A DNA stretch of 6,083 nucleotides, taken from positions 1-6,083 of the forward strand of contig CANBTO010000330.1 of NCBI GenBank assembly GCA_947372405.1. Direction: 5' to 3'. Shown piece by piece: positions 1-5,213 of the stretch (position 1 is the first letter of the stretch; every line of letters starts with the position of its first letter). This stretch comes from Verrucomicrobiaceae bacterium (GTDB taxonomy: Bacteria; Verrucomicrobiota; Verrucomicrobiae; Verrucomicrobiales; Akkermansiaceae). A program made the position numbers and the translations under genes. The notes under the pieces were generated by a model, which did no database searches, was not told the origin of the DNA, and worked only from the letters and a program-made list of their open reading frames with translations.

Positions 1-143
1 GCCGCTGGACTGTTGAGCGAACCATCGGATGGCTTCAAAACTACCGTCGCTTGTGCATCCGTTGGGAAAAATCCACGGCTATGTTCCAAGGCTTCGTTCA
101 TCTTACATGCTCACTCTTGCTTATGAAGCAGGTTTTGGGATAG
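1..143 (+). CDS. IS5-family transposase, C-terminal fragment (5' part outside window)
   Basis: An open frame (first full codon at 3) encodes 46 residues and ends at TAG 141-143. It starts RWTVERTIGWLQNYRRL, the hallmark C-terminal block of IS5-family DDE transposases, which cut and paste the element's own DNA. The Glu in TVER (codon 15-17) is the expected third catalytic acidic residue. The rest ends in KQVLG, as in many relatives. Nothing within the visible part is broken, but the catalytic Asp residues and the start lie outside the window, so I cannot say whether the copy is active. The family call is from motif memory and is fairly secure. The exact subgroup is not determinable here. Confidence 0.85.
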   Translation, partial: RWTVERTIGWLQNYRRLCIRWEKSTAMFQGFVHLTCSLLLMKQVLG

Positions 144-147
144 GTTC
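129..147 (+). mobile_element. candidate right end (terminal inverted repeat) of the IS5-family element
   Basis: The stretch CAGGTTTTGGGATAGGTTC overlaps the transposase stop codon and has the style of IS5-family ends, where the gene runs almost into the terminal repeat. It is followed by TAA (148-150), which fits the short TNA-type target duplication used by part of this family. The left end is outside the window, so neither the repeat pair nor the duplication can be verified. The boundary is inferred. Confidence 0.35.
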
Positions 148-263
148 TAATAGTGTTTTTCATAAAACATTGACTGAGAGATTACCGTTTGATTGCTAGG
201 AATTCATTTCCCGTGTTCGGCGTCGTAAATGTAGGTTGTTAGACATGAGGGCGGGCGAAAAGA

Positions 264-295
264 TGGTGGTTTACCGTGATTCGGTGACCACGCCA
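264..295 (-). terminator. possible intrinsic terminator of the small lipoprotein gene
   Basis: An imperfect hairpin overlaps the stop codon of the small lipoprotein gene: TGGTGGT (264-270) pairs with ACCACGCCA (287-295) with a bulge. Inside it ACCG (273-276) pairs with CGGT (282-285). Reading the minus strand, the stem is followed within a few bases by TCTTTTC, a short U-rich run. The stem is interrupted and the U-run imperfect, so termination is plausible but not certain. Confidence 0.4.
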
Positions 296-579
296 TTAAT
301 GCTTTTCACGACTGTTCCGCTGGGTAATATAACTGACAATTCTGCACCACTTTGAATTATAGCTACTAGATTCTGCTCACTCTCCGTTTGAAACAATTCG
401 GCTCGCGTTTTAGAGGACAATCCTTTGAAAAGATCGCTCCCTGATTTCTTCGACTTCGTCGTGGAGGCAGTTGTCGACGGCTTAGCGGGAGAAGGTGGAT
501 GTGTCGGCATGTTCGAGGAACATGCGGTCGTAAGTAATCCGATGGCGACCACGGCGGGTATAGCGATGATTGGTTTCAT
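271..579 (-). CDS. small predicted lipoprotein, function unknown
   Basis: This encodes 102 residues. The N-terminus has Lys2, a hydrophobic stretch (about 4-16) and LLTTAC, an acceptable lipobox with Cys20 as the lipidation site. The mature protein would be membrane-anchored outside the cytoplasm. Residues about 24-48 are a Pro/Ser/Thr/Lys-rich linker, followed by a short domain (about 50-102) rich in hydrophobic and Gly/Ser residues and ending IINGVV-like beta-type sequence (SINGVVTESR). I recognise no family. The ATG at 579 is preceded by AAGAG five bases upstream, a weak Shine-Dalgarno. It lies 86 bp downstream of the larger lipoprotein gene on the same strand, so the two may share a transcript. 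The region is lower in GC than the right half of the window. The lipoprotein call is solid; the role is open. Confidence 0.7.
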   Translation of the reverse strand: MKPIIAIPAVVAIGLLTTACSSNMPTHPPSPAKPSTTASTTKSKKSGSDLFKGLSSKTRAELFQTESEQNLVAIIQSGAELSVILPSGTVVKSINGVVTESR

Positions 580-665
580 GATTACTCTTGCAGGAGTTTG
601 TTTTTATTGAAATTGCTTTCGGGGGTTGGCCGCGACTAGGAATCCAAGGCGCGGATGAGGGAATT

Positions 666-1421
666 CTACAAATGGCTTTGCTGTCTGTATTCGCGTGCCA
701 CCGACCTCCCTGCACGCGCAAAGGGTTGTGTTTTTAGCAATACAAGCCATGAACTTCCTCCAATCTCTAACCATTCAATAAGTTTGTTATCTCGAAAGGA
801 AAAACCATAGCTGTGGCCGGCGGCTGCTCCTTCTGTTCTAAGCACTAAATCAATCTTACCCGCAGTATCAGGCATGCCAACAACAGGACATGGAAGCATT
901 TTGGCAACGGTAGTAGGATCCAGTCCTTTCCGTAGCCGACTCCATGCTGCCTGAAATTTTTTCTCTTGATCAACTGCCATCGCGTTCATTTCAGGTTCGG
1001 TCATTCCGCTTATAGTAAAAATACCAGGACCTTCTAACATAGCGACATTCACATTAAATTTGTAGTGATATGTCTGGCCAGCCTTGACGGTAAGGCGTCT
1101 ACCATTTTTGGCTTTACCCCATTCGGGTAAAAGTGCTGCTCCACCCAAGTCATCAATCTCGATGTCCCTCTGCCCCGGCGCGCACAGCCACGCCAATTTT
1201 CCGCCCGATCCCAGTTTGCCTGCGATGGTCTTGTTGTCAAATACATTGACAGTTACCCCACCACCAAGCACTTGGGATTCCCTTTCCACGATGACAAGGG
1301 CTTTGTCTGATGTTGGCTTTTCGGCAGAGACTTGGCTCGGACTTTGCGTGGTTGGAGCGCAGCCTGTAAGTATATAGATAACTCCAATCGTGATGCCCAT
1401 GAATATTTTTTGGTATGACAT
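666..1421 (-). CDS. predicted lipoprotein with DUF2846-like and BamE/SmpA-like halves
   Basis: I place the start at the ATG at 1421 (251 aa), because MSYQKIFMGITIG...ILTGC is then a clean lipoprotein signal with Cys21. The frame stays open 29 codons further upstream, but that extension would bury the signal. Residues about 40-125 (ALVIVERES...VTVNVFDNKTIAGKL...LCAPGQRDIEID...VKAGQTYHYKFNV) follow the pattern of DUF2846-type beta-sandwich lipoprotein domains. Residues about 160-219 (WSRLRKGLDPTTVAKML...YGFSFRDNKLIEWLEI) resemble BamE/SmpA-like domains, with the typical 'G-x-t-x-x-x-V' helix and 'dgkL-x-x-w' end. Both assignments are pattern-based. The last 30 residues are Arg-rich and outside either domain. 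No Shine-Dalgarno precedes the ATG; the upstream sequence is A-rich. Likely role: envelope-associated, exact function unknown. Confidence 0.72.
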   Translation of the reverse strand: MSYQKIFMGITIGVIYILTGCAPTTQSPSQVSAEKPTSDKALVIVERESQVLGGGVTVNVFDNKTIAGKLGSGGKLAWLCAPGQRDIEIDDLGGAALLPEWGKAKNGRRLTVKAGQTYHYKFNVNVAMLEGPGIFTISGMTEPEMNAMAVDQEKKFQAAWSRLRKGLDPTTVAKMLPCPVVGMPDTAGKIDLVLRTEGAAAGHSYGFSFRDNKLIEWLEIGGSSWLVLLKTQPFARAGRSVAREYRQQSHL

Positions 1422-1458
1422 AATTTTTTTATTGATTGAAAGAGTGACAGGCGGATTT

Positions 1459-1476
1459 CCCCTTACTGCGAAGGGG
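1459..1476 (-). promoter_or_regulatory. inverted repeat in the leader of the larger lipoprotein gene
   Basis: CCCCTT (1459-1464) and AAGGGG (1471-1476) are perfect 6-bp arms around a 6-base loop, 37 bp upstream of the lipoprotein ATG. In a transcript starting near 1525 it would form a small leader hairpin; as DNA it could be an operator. It lacks a U-run next to it on the minus strand, so it is not an attenuator of the standard type. Confidence 0.3.
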
Positions 1477-1531
1477 TTGAAAGAGGTCCATGGTTTGACC
1501 GCAGGCACCAGAAAGAGGGATGGGAGCGTGC

Positions 1532-1537
1532 GTTATA
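1532..1537 (-). promoter_or_regulatory. candidate -10 box for the lipoprotein transcript
   Basis: On the minus strand TATAAC (1537 to 1532) matches the -10 consensus at five of six positions and sits in an AT-rich stretch with A/T runs upstream (about 1560-1580). No convincing -35 hexamer is found at 16-18 bp. A transcript from about 1525 would have a leader of roughly 100 bases. Confidence 0.3.
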
Positions 1538-1718
1538 AAATCTTGTAATCGATAGCATCATGAAAAATATGACTTTTTTGTGTCTGCGCGTAATTTGTGG
1601 AATACTCCGCGCGAATTGCTTCCACTGGGTTTGCCCCCTGCCCCTGGGAAACGTGCGTCGGGATCAGAGAAGTCCCAAATAACAGACATTGTCGCTGCCT
1701 TTGGACTCTTCGAGTGAC

Positions 1719-1752
1719 AAAAAAAGAGCGCCCTCCGCAACGAAGGGCGCTC
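1719..1752 (-). terminator. intrinsic terminator of the TIM-barrel gene
   Basis: GAGCGCCCT (1726-1734) and AGGGCGCTC (1744-1752) form a perfect, GC-rich 9-bp stem with a 9-base loop. Seven A residues at 1719-1725 give seven U residues immediately after the stem in a minus-strand transcript. It starts 21 bp past the stop codon of the minus-strand gene at 1774. This is a textbook Rho-independent terminator. Confidence 0.93.
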
Positions 1753-1773
1753 GCAAGAGACAGGTCTAACAAC

Positions 1774-2616
1774 TTACTTGCCGTGGGCCTTGATGAACTC
1801 GATGTCTTCGCGGACTTGTGGCACGCTGTTCATCCAGTCGGCTTCGTGTTCGATGGAAAGATGGCCGTCGAACTTCTGTTTCTTGAGTTCCTCGAGGCAG
1901 GCGGCGGTGTCCACCACGCCCTTGCCGGCGACGACGACCGGAGCGCCGCCGGTGGCGGCCTTGTCCTTGAAGTGCACGCTGATGATGCGGCCCTTGAGGA
2001 TGCGCAGGCAGTCGATGGGCTTGAGGTTGGAGGTGCACCAGTGGCCGAGATCGGCGCAGGCGCCGAGATGGTGGTCGCGACTTTCGACGACGCCGAGGAT
2101 GTAGAGCGGATTCCAGACCTTGTAGCCCGGCTTGTCCATCGAGCCGCCGTGTTCATGGAAGGCCACGTTGATGTCGAACTGTTTGGCGGCCGTTTCCCAG
2201 GCGGCGACGAGTTCGGTGGATTCGGTGCACACCGAGTAGAGCTCCATTTTTTTGGCGAACTCCATGATCGCGTTGACTTCCGCCGCGTTGCCCGCGCCGA
2301 CCACGCCATAGTTCACCGGGCGCACGCCGAGGCGCTTGCACTCGGCCTGGAGTTCCGCCATCGCATCGGCGGGCATCGTGTGATGGACTTTCACCGACGA
2401 GCCGGGCTTGAGGATCTGGCCGGGATAGAACTCGATCATGTTGCCGCCGGCCTCCTTGGTTTTGGCGATCGCCTCGAAGGCGCTGAATTCCTTGAATGTG
2501 TAGGCTTGGCAACCGATGAACCAGCCGTTTTGCCGGAGGTCGTCCGGAATGGGCACGGCCTTCAGGCTAGAGGACAGGACGATGGTGAGGATGGCGGCGT
2601 GACGGATGAATTTCAT
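1774..2616 (-). CDS. secreted sugar phosphate isomerase/epimerase-like TIM-barrel protein
   Basis: This encodes 280 residues. An N-terminal signal peptide (Lys/Arg at 2-5, hydrophobic 7-16, likely cut after LKA at 20) points to export. The rest is a xylose-isomerase-like (AP endonuclease 2-type) TIM barrel. The likely metal and catalytic residues are Glu155 in FHEHGG, Asp189 in CADLGHW, His215 in VHFKDK and Glu256 in SIEHEAD, with His192 three residues after the Asp. As I recall, the Asp-to-His spacings match tagatose/psicose 3-epimerases. The fold class isomerises or epimerises sugars; the substrate here is unknown. Extracytoplasmic members are frequent in Verrucomicrobiota and Planctomycetota, where links to keto-sugar catabolism are suspected. 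No Shine-Dalgarno precedes the ATG. It is a single-gene unit between two terminators. Confidence 0.9.
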   Translation of the reverse strand: MKFIRHAAILTIVLSSSLKAVPIPDDLRQNGWFIGCQAYTFKEFSAFEAIAKTKEAGGNMIEFYPGQILKPGSSVKVHHTMPADAMAELQAECKRLGVRPVNYGVVGAGNAAEVNAIMEFAKKMELYSVCTESTELVAAWETAAKQFDINVAFHEHGGSMDKPGYKVWNPLYILGVVESRDHHLGACADLGHWCTSNLKPIDCLRILKGRIISVHFKDKAATGGAPVVVAGKGVVDTAACLEELKKQKFDGHLSIEHEADWMNSVPQVREDIEFIKAHGK

Positions 2617-2635
2617 GACGGGGAAATTACGCGGC

Positions 2636-2649
2636 TGATTCCGGAATCA
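2636..2649. promoter_or_regulatory. 14-bp perfect palindrome, candidate operator of the TIM-barrel gene
   Basis: TGATTCCGGAATCA reads identically on both strands and lies 20 bp upstream of the TIM-barrel start, between that start and the rpmE terminator. This position suits a repressor site over the promoter or the transcription start. About 0.4 such palindromes are expected by chance in 6 kb, so only the location makes it notable. No good promoter hexamers could be assigned around it. Confidence 0.35.
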
Positions 2650-2686
2650 TGCAAGCCTGCGCAAGTTTCCCACCGTGCGGGTGCAC

Positions 2687-2722
2687 AAAAAACGCCCGGC
2701 TGCGCGGGGCAGGCGGGCGTTT
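2687..2722 (-). terminator. rpmE: intrinsic terminator of rpmE
   Basis: AAACGCCCG (2690-2698) pairs with CGGGCGTTT (2714-2722). After one G-G mismatch the stem continues with CTGC (2700-2703) against GCAG (2709-2712). The minus-strand transcript then runs into six U residues (A-run at 2687-2692). It follows the rpmE stop by 28 bp and separates rpmE from the TIM-barrel gene. Confidence 0.9.
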
Positions 2723-2750
2723 CAGTGAAAACGAATGCGGACGGATAGGC

Positions 2751-3020
2751 TCAGTCGAGCTTCGGCTTGCCCACGCGGCGCACGGCACCGAAACGTTTTT
2801 GGAATTTGTCGATGCGGCCTTCGGTGTCCACAAACTGCGCCAGACCGGTGAAGAAGGGGTGCGAGTCGGAAGTGATGCCGATGGAGATGAGGCTGTGTTC
2901 CACGCCGTCGATGACTTCCTTCTTGTCGGAGGTCTTAGTCGAGCGGGAGATGAAACGTTTGCCGGTGGTCATGTCCACGAAGACGACCGGATTGTATTTC
3001 GGATGAAGGTCCTTTTTCAT
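2751..3020 (-). CDS. rpmE: 50S ribosomal protein L31, type B (zinc-independent)
   Basis: This encodes 89 residues, normal for type B L31. It starts MKKDLHPKYNPVVFVD and carries the conserved block SDSHPFFTGL (51-60) and the end pattern GRIDKFQKRFG (68-78). There is no cysteine at all, so the zinc-binding CxxC pairs of type A L31 are absent. L31 sits at the central protuberance of the 50S subunit and helps form bridges to the 30S subunit. The gene is monocistronic, with its own terminator and a candidate TTGACA promoter upstream. No Shine-Dalgarno precedes the ATG at 3020. In species with both forms, the cysteine-free form is often Zur-controlled; I see no recognisable Zur box here. The identification is secure. 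The symbol rpmE2 or ykgM is sometimes used for type B. Confidence 0.96.
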   Translation of the reverse strand: MKKDLHPKYNPVVFVDMTTGKRFISRSTKTSDKKEVIDGVEHSLISIGITSDSHPFFTGLAQFVDTEGRIDKFQKRFGAVRRVGKPKLD

Positions 3021-3064
3021 GAGATGCGATGGTGTCCGACACGTTTCCGACGCGGCGGGGCGGG

Positions 3065-3093
3065 GAGAGTGCCGGAAATCGGCGGGCTGTCAA
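3065..3093 (-). promoter_or_regulatory. candidate promoter of rpmE
   Basis: On the minus strand a perfect -35 hexamer TTGACA (3093 to 3088) is followed after 17 bp by ACTCTC (3070 to 3065), a poor -10. A start near 3058 would leave a leader of about 38 bases before the ATG at 3020. The leader holds an odd 11-bp palindrome, GTGTC-C-GACAC (3032-3042). Confidence 0.45.
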
Positions 3094-3166
3094 GCTGGCA
3101 TCCGCTTCATTTTCAGAAGCTTCCTCTTCATCGCAGGTGTATGCCCTGGCATTCCCCCTAAACCCG

Positions 3167-3194
3167 TTGACAGTTCCGCGATCAGGGACTTAAT
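3167..3194 (+). promoter_or_regulatory. candidate sigma-70-type promoter of the phosphoesterase operon
   Basis: TTGACA (3167-3172) is a perfect -35 hexamer. CTTAAT (3189-3194) follows after 16 bp and matches the -10 consensus at four of six positions. It is the only such pair seen before the operon. Transcription would start near 3201, after the GTG at 3197 and five bases before the ATG at 3206, which affects the choice of start. Confidence 0.5.
3184..3188 (+). promoter_or_regulatory. possible Shine-Dalgarno for the GTG start at 3197
   Basis: AGGGA lies eight bases before GTG 3197, good spacing for a ribosome binding site, and 17 bases before the ATG at 3206, which is too far. It lies inside the spacer of the candidate promoter, so both cannot work as proposed on one transcript. 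Confidence 0.35.
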
Positions 3195-3196
3195 GC

Positions 3197-4126
3197 GTGG
3201 GTAGTATGCGTGAATGCCTGATTTCGCTTGTGGTGCTGTCGCTCGCATGGGGCGGCTTGTCCGCGGAGACGAGGGATTTGACCTTCTTCGTGGTGTCAGA
3301 CACCCATTACGGTCTCAGTCCCGCCGGTGACCAGACCGTGCCCTTGCTGGTGGAAAAAATGAACCATCTTCCGGGCACCCAGTATCCCGCTGAAATCGGC
3401 GGCGCGGTGGGCAAACCGCGCGGGGTGCTCCACATCGGAGACATCACCAACAGCGGCAAGAAACCCGAGTGGGACATGTTCGTGCGGGACTACGGCCTGA
3501 CCGGCAGCGACGGAAAACTCGCTTATCCGGTCTACGAAACCTTCGGAAACCACGATGGCGGCGCGGGTCTGCCGGTGCGCGACGGCATCCGCGAACGCAA
3601 CCCACGCCGCGTCGGCCTCACGATGCTCTCCGCGAACGGCCTGCATTATTCGTGGGATTGGGATGGCATCCATTTTGTCAGTTGCGGCATCTCACCCGGC
3701 ACGACCTGCCACCCGTATGATCCGGAACACAGCATGGAATTCCTCGAAGAGGACCTGAAGAAAAACGTCGGAGCCAGCGGGCGGCCCGTCATCACGATGC
3801 ACCATTTCGGTTTCGACAAGGAACACAGCCTCAGTTGGTGGCCCGAGCAATGGCGCGTGGATTATTTCAACCTGATCAAGAACTACAACATGCTCGGCAT
3901 CCTGCACGGACACGCGCACAAGCCGTTCATCTATCAATGGCAGGGCATCGACGTCTATCACCCGCCACATTTCCGTGGAGACCCGAAAAAAAACGAACCG
4001 GTCACCCACGGGTTCTTCGTTTTCCACATCACCGGAGACGAACTCACCGTCGCCGAGCGCAAGCTCGATGACACCTGGGGCATGATCAGCCGCAAGCCGC
4101 TGCGAAAAACCGCAAGCACACCATGA
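3197..4126 (+). CDS. secreted calcineurin-like metallophosphoesterase (first of a pair)
   Basis: This gives 309 residues from GTG 3197, or 306 from ATG 3206 (MRECLISL...); the ATG gives an equally good signal peptide, cleaved after LSA at residue 23 (GTG numbering). All metallophosphoesterase motifs are present: Asp35/His37 (SDTH), Asp82 (GDITNSG), Asn118-His119-Asp120 (GNHD), His202/His203 (MHHFGFD) and His239/His241 (HGHAH). Together they hold two metal ions and attack a phosphomono- or diester. A family-specific block, GLHYSWDWDG (148-157), is shared with the next gene. Export suggests a periplasmic or surface enzyme; the substrate cannot be read from sequence. The stop overlaps the next start as ATGA, so the two are translated together. 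The enzyme-class call is firm. Confidence 0.93.
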   Translation: MGSMRECLISLVVLSLAWGGLSAETRDLTFFVVSDTHYGLSPAGDQTVPLLVEKMNHLPGTQYPAEIGGAVGKPRGVLHIGDITNSGKKPEWDMFVRDYGLTGSDGKLAYPVYETFGNHDGGAGLPVRDGIRERNPRRVGLTMLSANGLHYSWDWDGIHFVSCGISPGTTCHPYDPEHSMEFLEEDLKKNVGASGRPVITMHHFGFDKEHSLSWWPEQWRVDYFNLIKNYNMLGILHGHAHKPFIYQWQGIDVYHPPHFRGDPKKNEPVTHGFFVFHITGDELTVAERKLDDTWGMISRKPLRKTASTP

Positions 4127-5175
4127 GTCACACAATCCTGAAACCACTGCTCGCTCCATGGTTGTTGTTGTTGCCGCTCGCCATCACCGCATCGGCCCAG
4201 CGCGACGTCACCTTCATCTCCACCTCGGACTGCCACTACCGTGCTGCCGACTGCCCGCTGGGCCATCACAACGATTTGAACCGCACATCCATCGAGGAGA
4301 TGAACCGCATCTCTGAAGTTTCATGGCCAGACAAGCTCGGTGGCGGAAAAATCTCCACGCCGCGCGGCGTGCTTGTGCTGGGCGATCTGATCGACGATGG
4401 CGACAAGACCCGCGAGGGCCGCAACCTCAGTGACGAACAATGGAAACTGTTCGTCGCGGACTTCGGGCTGAATGGCAACGACGGCCTGCTCAAATACCAT
4501 GTCTTCGAAGGCTGGGGCAATCACGACGGCCCCCGAGTGGGTGCGGAGAAGTGCTTCAGTTTCCAGACCGAGTTGAAAAAGCGCAACCAGATCCGCCTGG
4601 AGCAGAAGCAGATTTCCAACCTTTCCTCTAACGGACTGCACTACTCATGGGACTGGGACGACGTCCACTTCGTGCAGTTGAACATCTATCCGGCGGACAA
4701 GCAGCACGAGGGCGTGCATTACTCGCCCGTTTGGCATGATCCGCAGGGTTCCCTTTCATTCATGAAGGAGGATTTGAGAGATAAGGTCGGCACCAGTGGT
4801 CGGCCGGTGGTCCTGATGTCACATTGCGGTTTCGACACGGACTGGTGGGTGAAGGAGGACTGGCAGGCGGTTTACGAAGCCGCGAAAAACTACAACGTCG
4901 TGTTATATCTTTACGGCCACAGCGGCACCGGCATCCTCAAGTGGGCGCCACCCGGTGAGGAGAAAAAATGGGATTGCGTCAACGACGGCCAGACCGAGAA
5001 GGGATTTTTCATCTGTCACATTTCCGGCGACCGTCTGCGCGTCGCCATGAGAATCAAGGACGGCCTGGAATACACCCGAGAAGCGGGAAACAAAACGAGT
5101 CACACTTGGGGTGGCCAATGGGGCTGGAAATGGCTTCTTGATAAGAAGATCTCCGCACCCGCGCCAACCCCTTGA
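4123..5175 (+). CDS. secreted calcineurin-like metallophosphoesterase paralogue with altered GHxH motif
   Basis: This encodes 350 residues. The ATG overlaps the previous stop by four bases, and no Shine-Dalgarno is seen, so translation is probably coupled. A signal peptide (hydrophobic 9-22) is likely cut after ASA at 25. Motifs: Asp36/His38 (SDCH), Asp88 (GDLIDDG), Asn133-His134-Asp135 (GNHD), His234 (MSHCGFD) and GHSG at 265-268. The last motif should be GHxH; the final histidine, one of the metal ligands in this superfamily, is Gly268 here. Shared blocks (GLHYSWDWD, EDL-K/R-x-K/N-V, SGRPV, PRGVL) show common descent with the upstream gene, but codons differ widely, so the duplication is old. 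Extra residues lie near 92-103 and 193-207. It may bind metal differently, have another substrate, or be a weakly active partner. Confidence 0.92.
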   Translation: MSHTILKPLLAPWLLLLPLAITASAQRDVTFISTSDCHYRAADCPLGHHNDLNRTSIEEMNRISEVSWPDKLGGGKISTPRGVLVLGDLIDDGDKTREGRNLSDEQWKLFVADFGLNGNDGLLKYHVFEGWGNHDGPRVGAEKCFSFQTELKKRNQIRLEQKQISNLSSNGLHYSWDWDDVHFVQLNIYPADKQHEGVHYSPVWHDPQGSLSFMKEDLRDKVGTSGRPVVLMSHCGFDTDWWVKEDWQAVYEAAKNYNVVLYLYGHSGTGILKWAPPGEEKKWDCVNDGQTEKGFFICHISGDRLRVAMRIKDGLEYTREAGNKTSHTWGGQWGWKWLLDKKISAPAPTP

Positions 5176-5213
5176 GGCAAGGCAAGGCCCGACCTATTGG
5201 CCGGGTGATGGAG

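Larger units (their letters stand above)
1422..1773. other. 352-bp intergenic region between lipoprotein and TIM-barrel genes
   Basis: Apart from a candidate promoter (1532-1537), a small inverted repeat (1459-1476) and the terminator at 1719-1752, I find nothing recognisable here. Short open frames on both strands show no signal peptide, domain or start context. GC content changes from AT-richer to GC-rich across this gap, so it may contain the edge of acquired DNA. Confidence 0.6.

Noticed and set aside
425..610. 61-codon plus-strand open frame
   Set aside because: Antisense to the small lipoprotein gene. The hydrophobic end is the mirror of the lipoprotein signal peptide.
618..655. Possible terminator between the two lipoprotein genes (CCGCG/CGCGG)
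   Set aside because: Only five base pairs with a long loop and no U-run on the minus strand.
1533..1772. 79-codon minus-strand open frame in the intergenic region
   Set aside because: It spans the strong terminator at 1719-1752, has no start context and no recognisable motif.
1597..2748. 383-codon plus-strand open frame
   Set aside because: It lies antisense over the TIM-barrel gene, whose protein has a signal peptide and full motif set. The plus frame has no recognisable domain, is Asp/His/Val/Gly-repetitive as expected from the reverse of GC-rich codons, and runs through two minus-strand terminators.
3193..3204. Three-codon leader frame ATG-CGT-GGG-TAG
   Set aside because: Too short to judge; reported only as context for the start-site question.
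3692..4159. 155-codon minus-strand open frame
   Set aside because: Antisense to the first phosphoesterase, which has all catalytic motifs; no domain or signal of its own.
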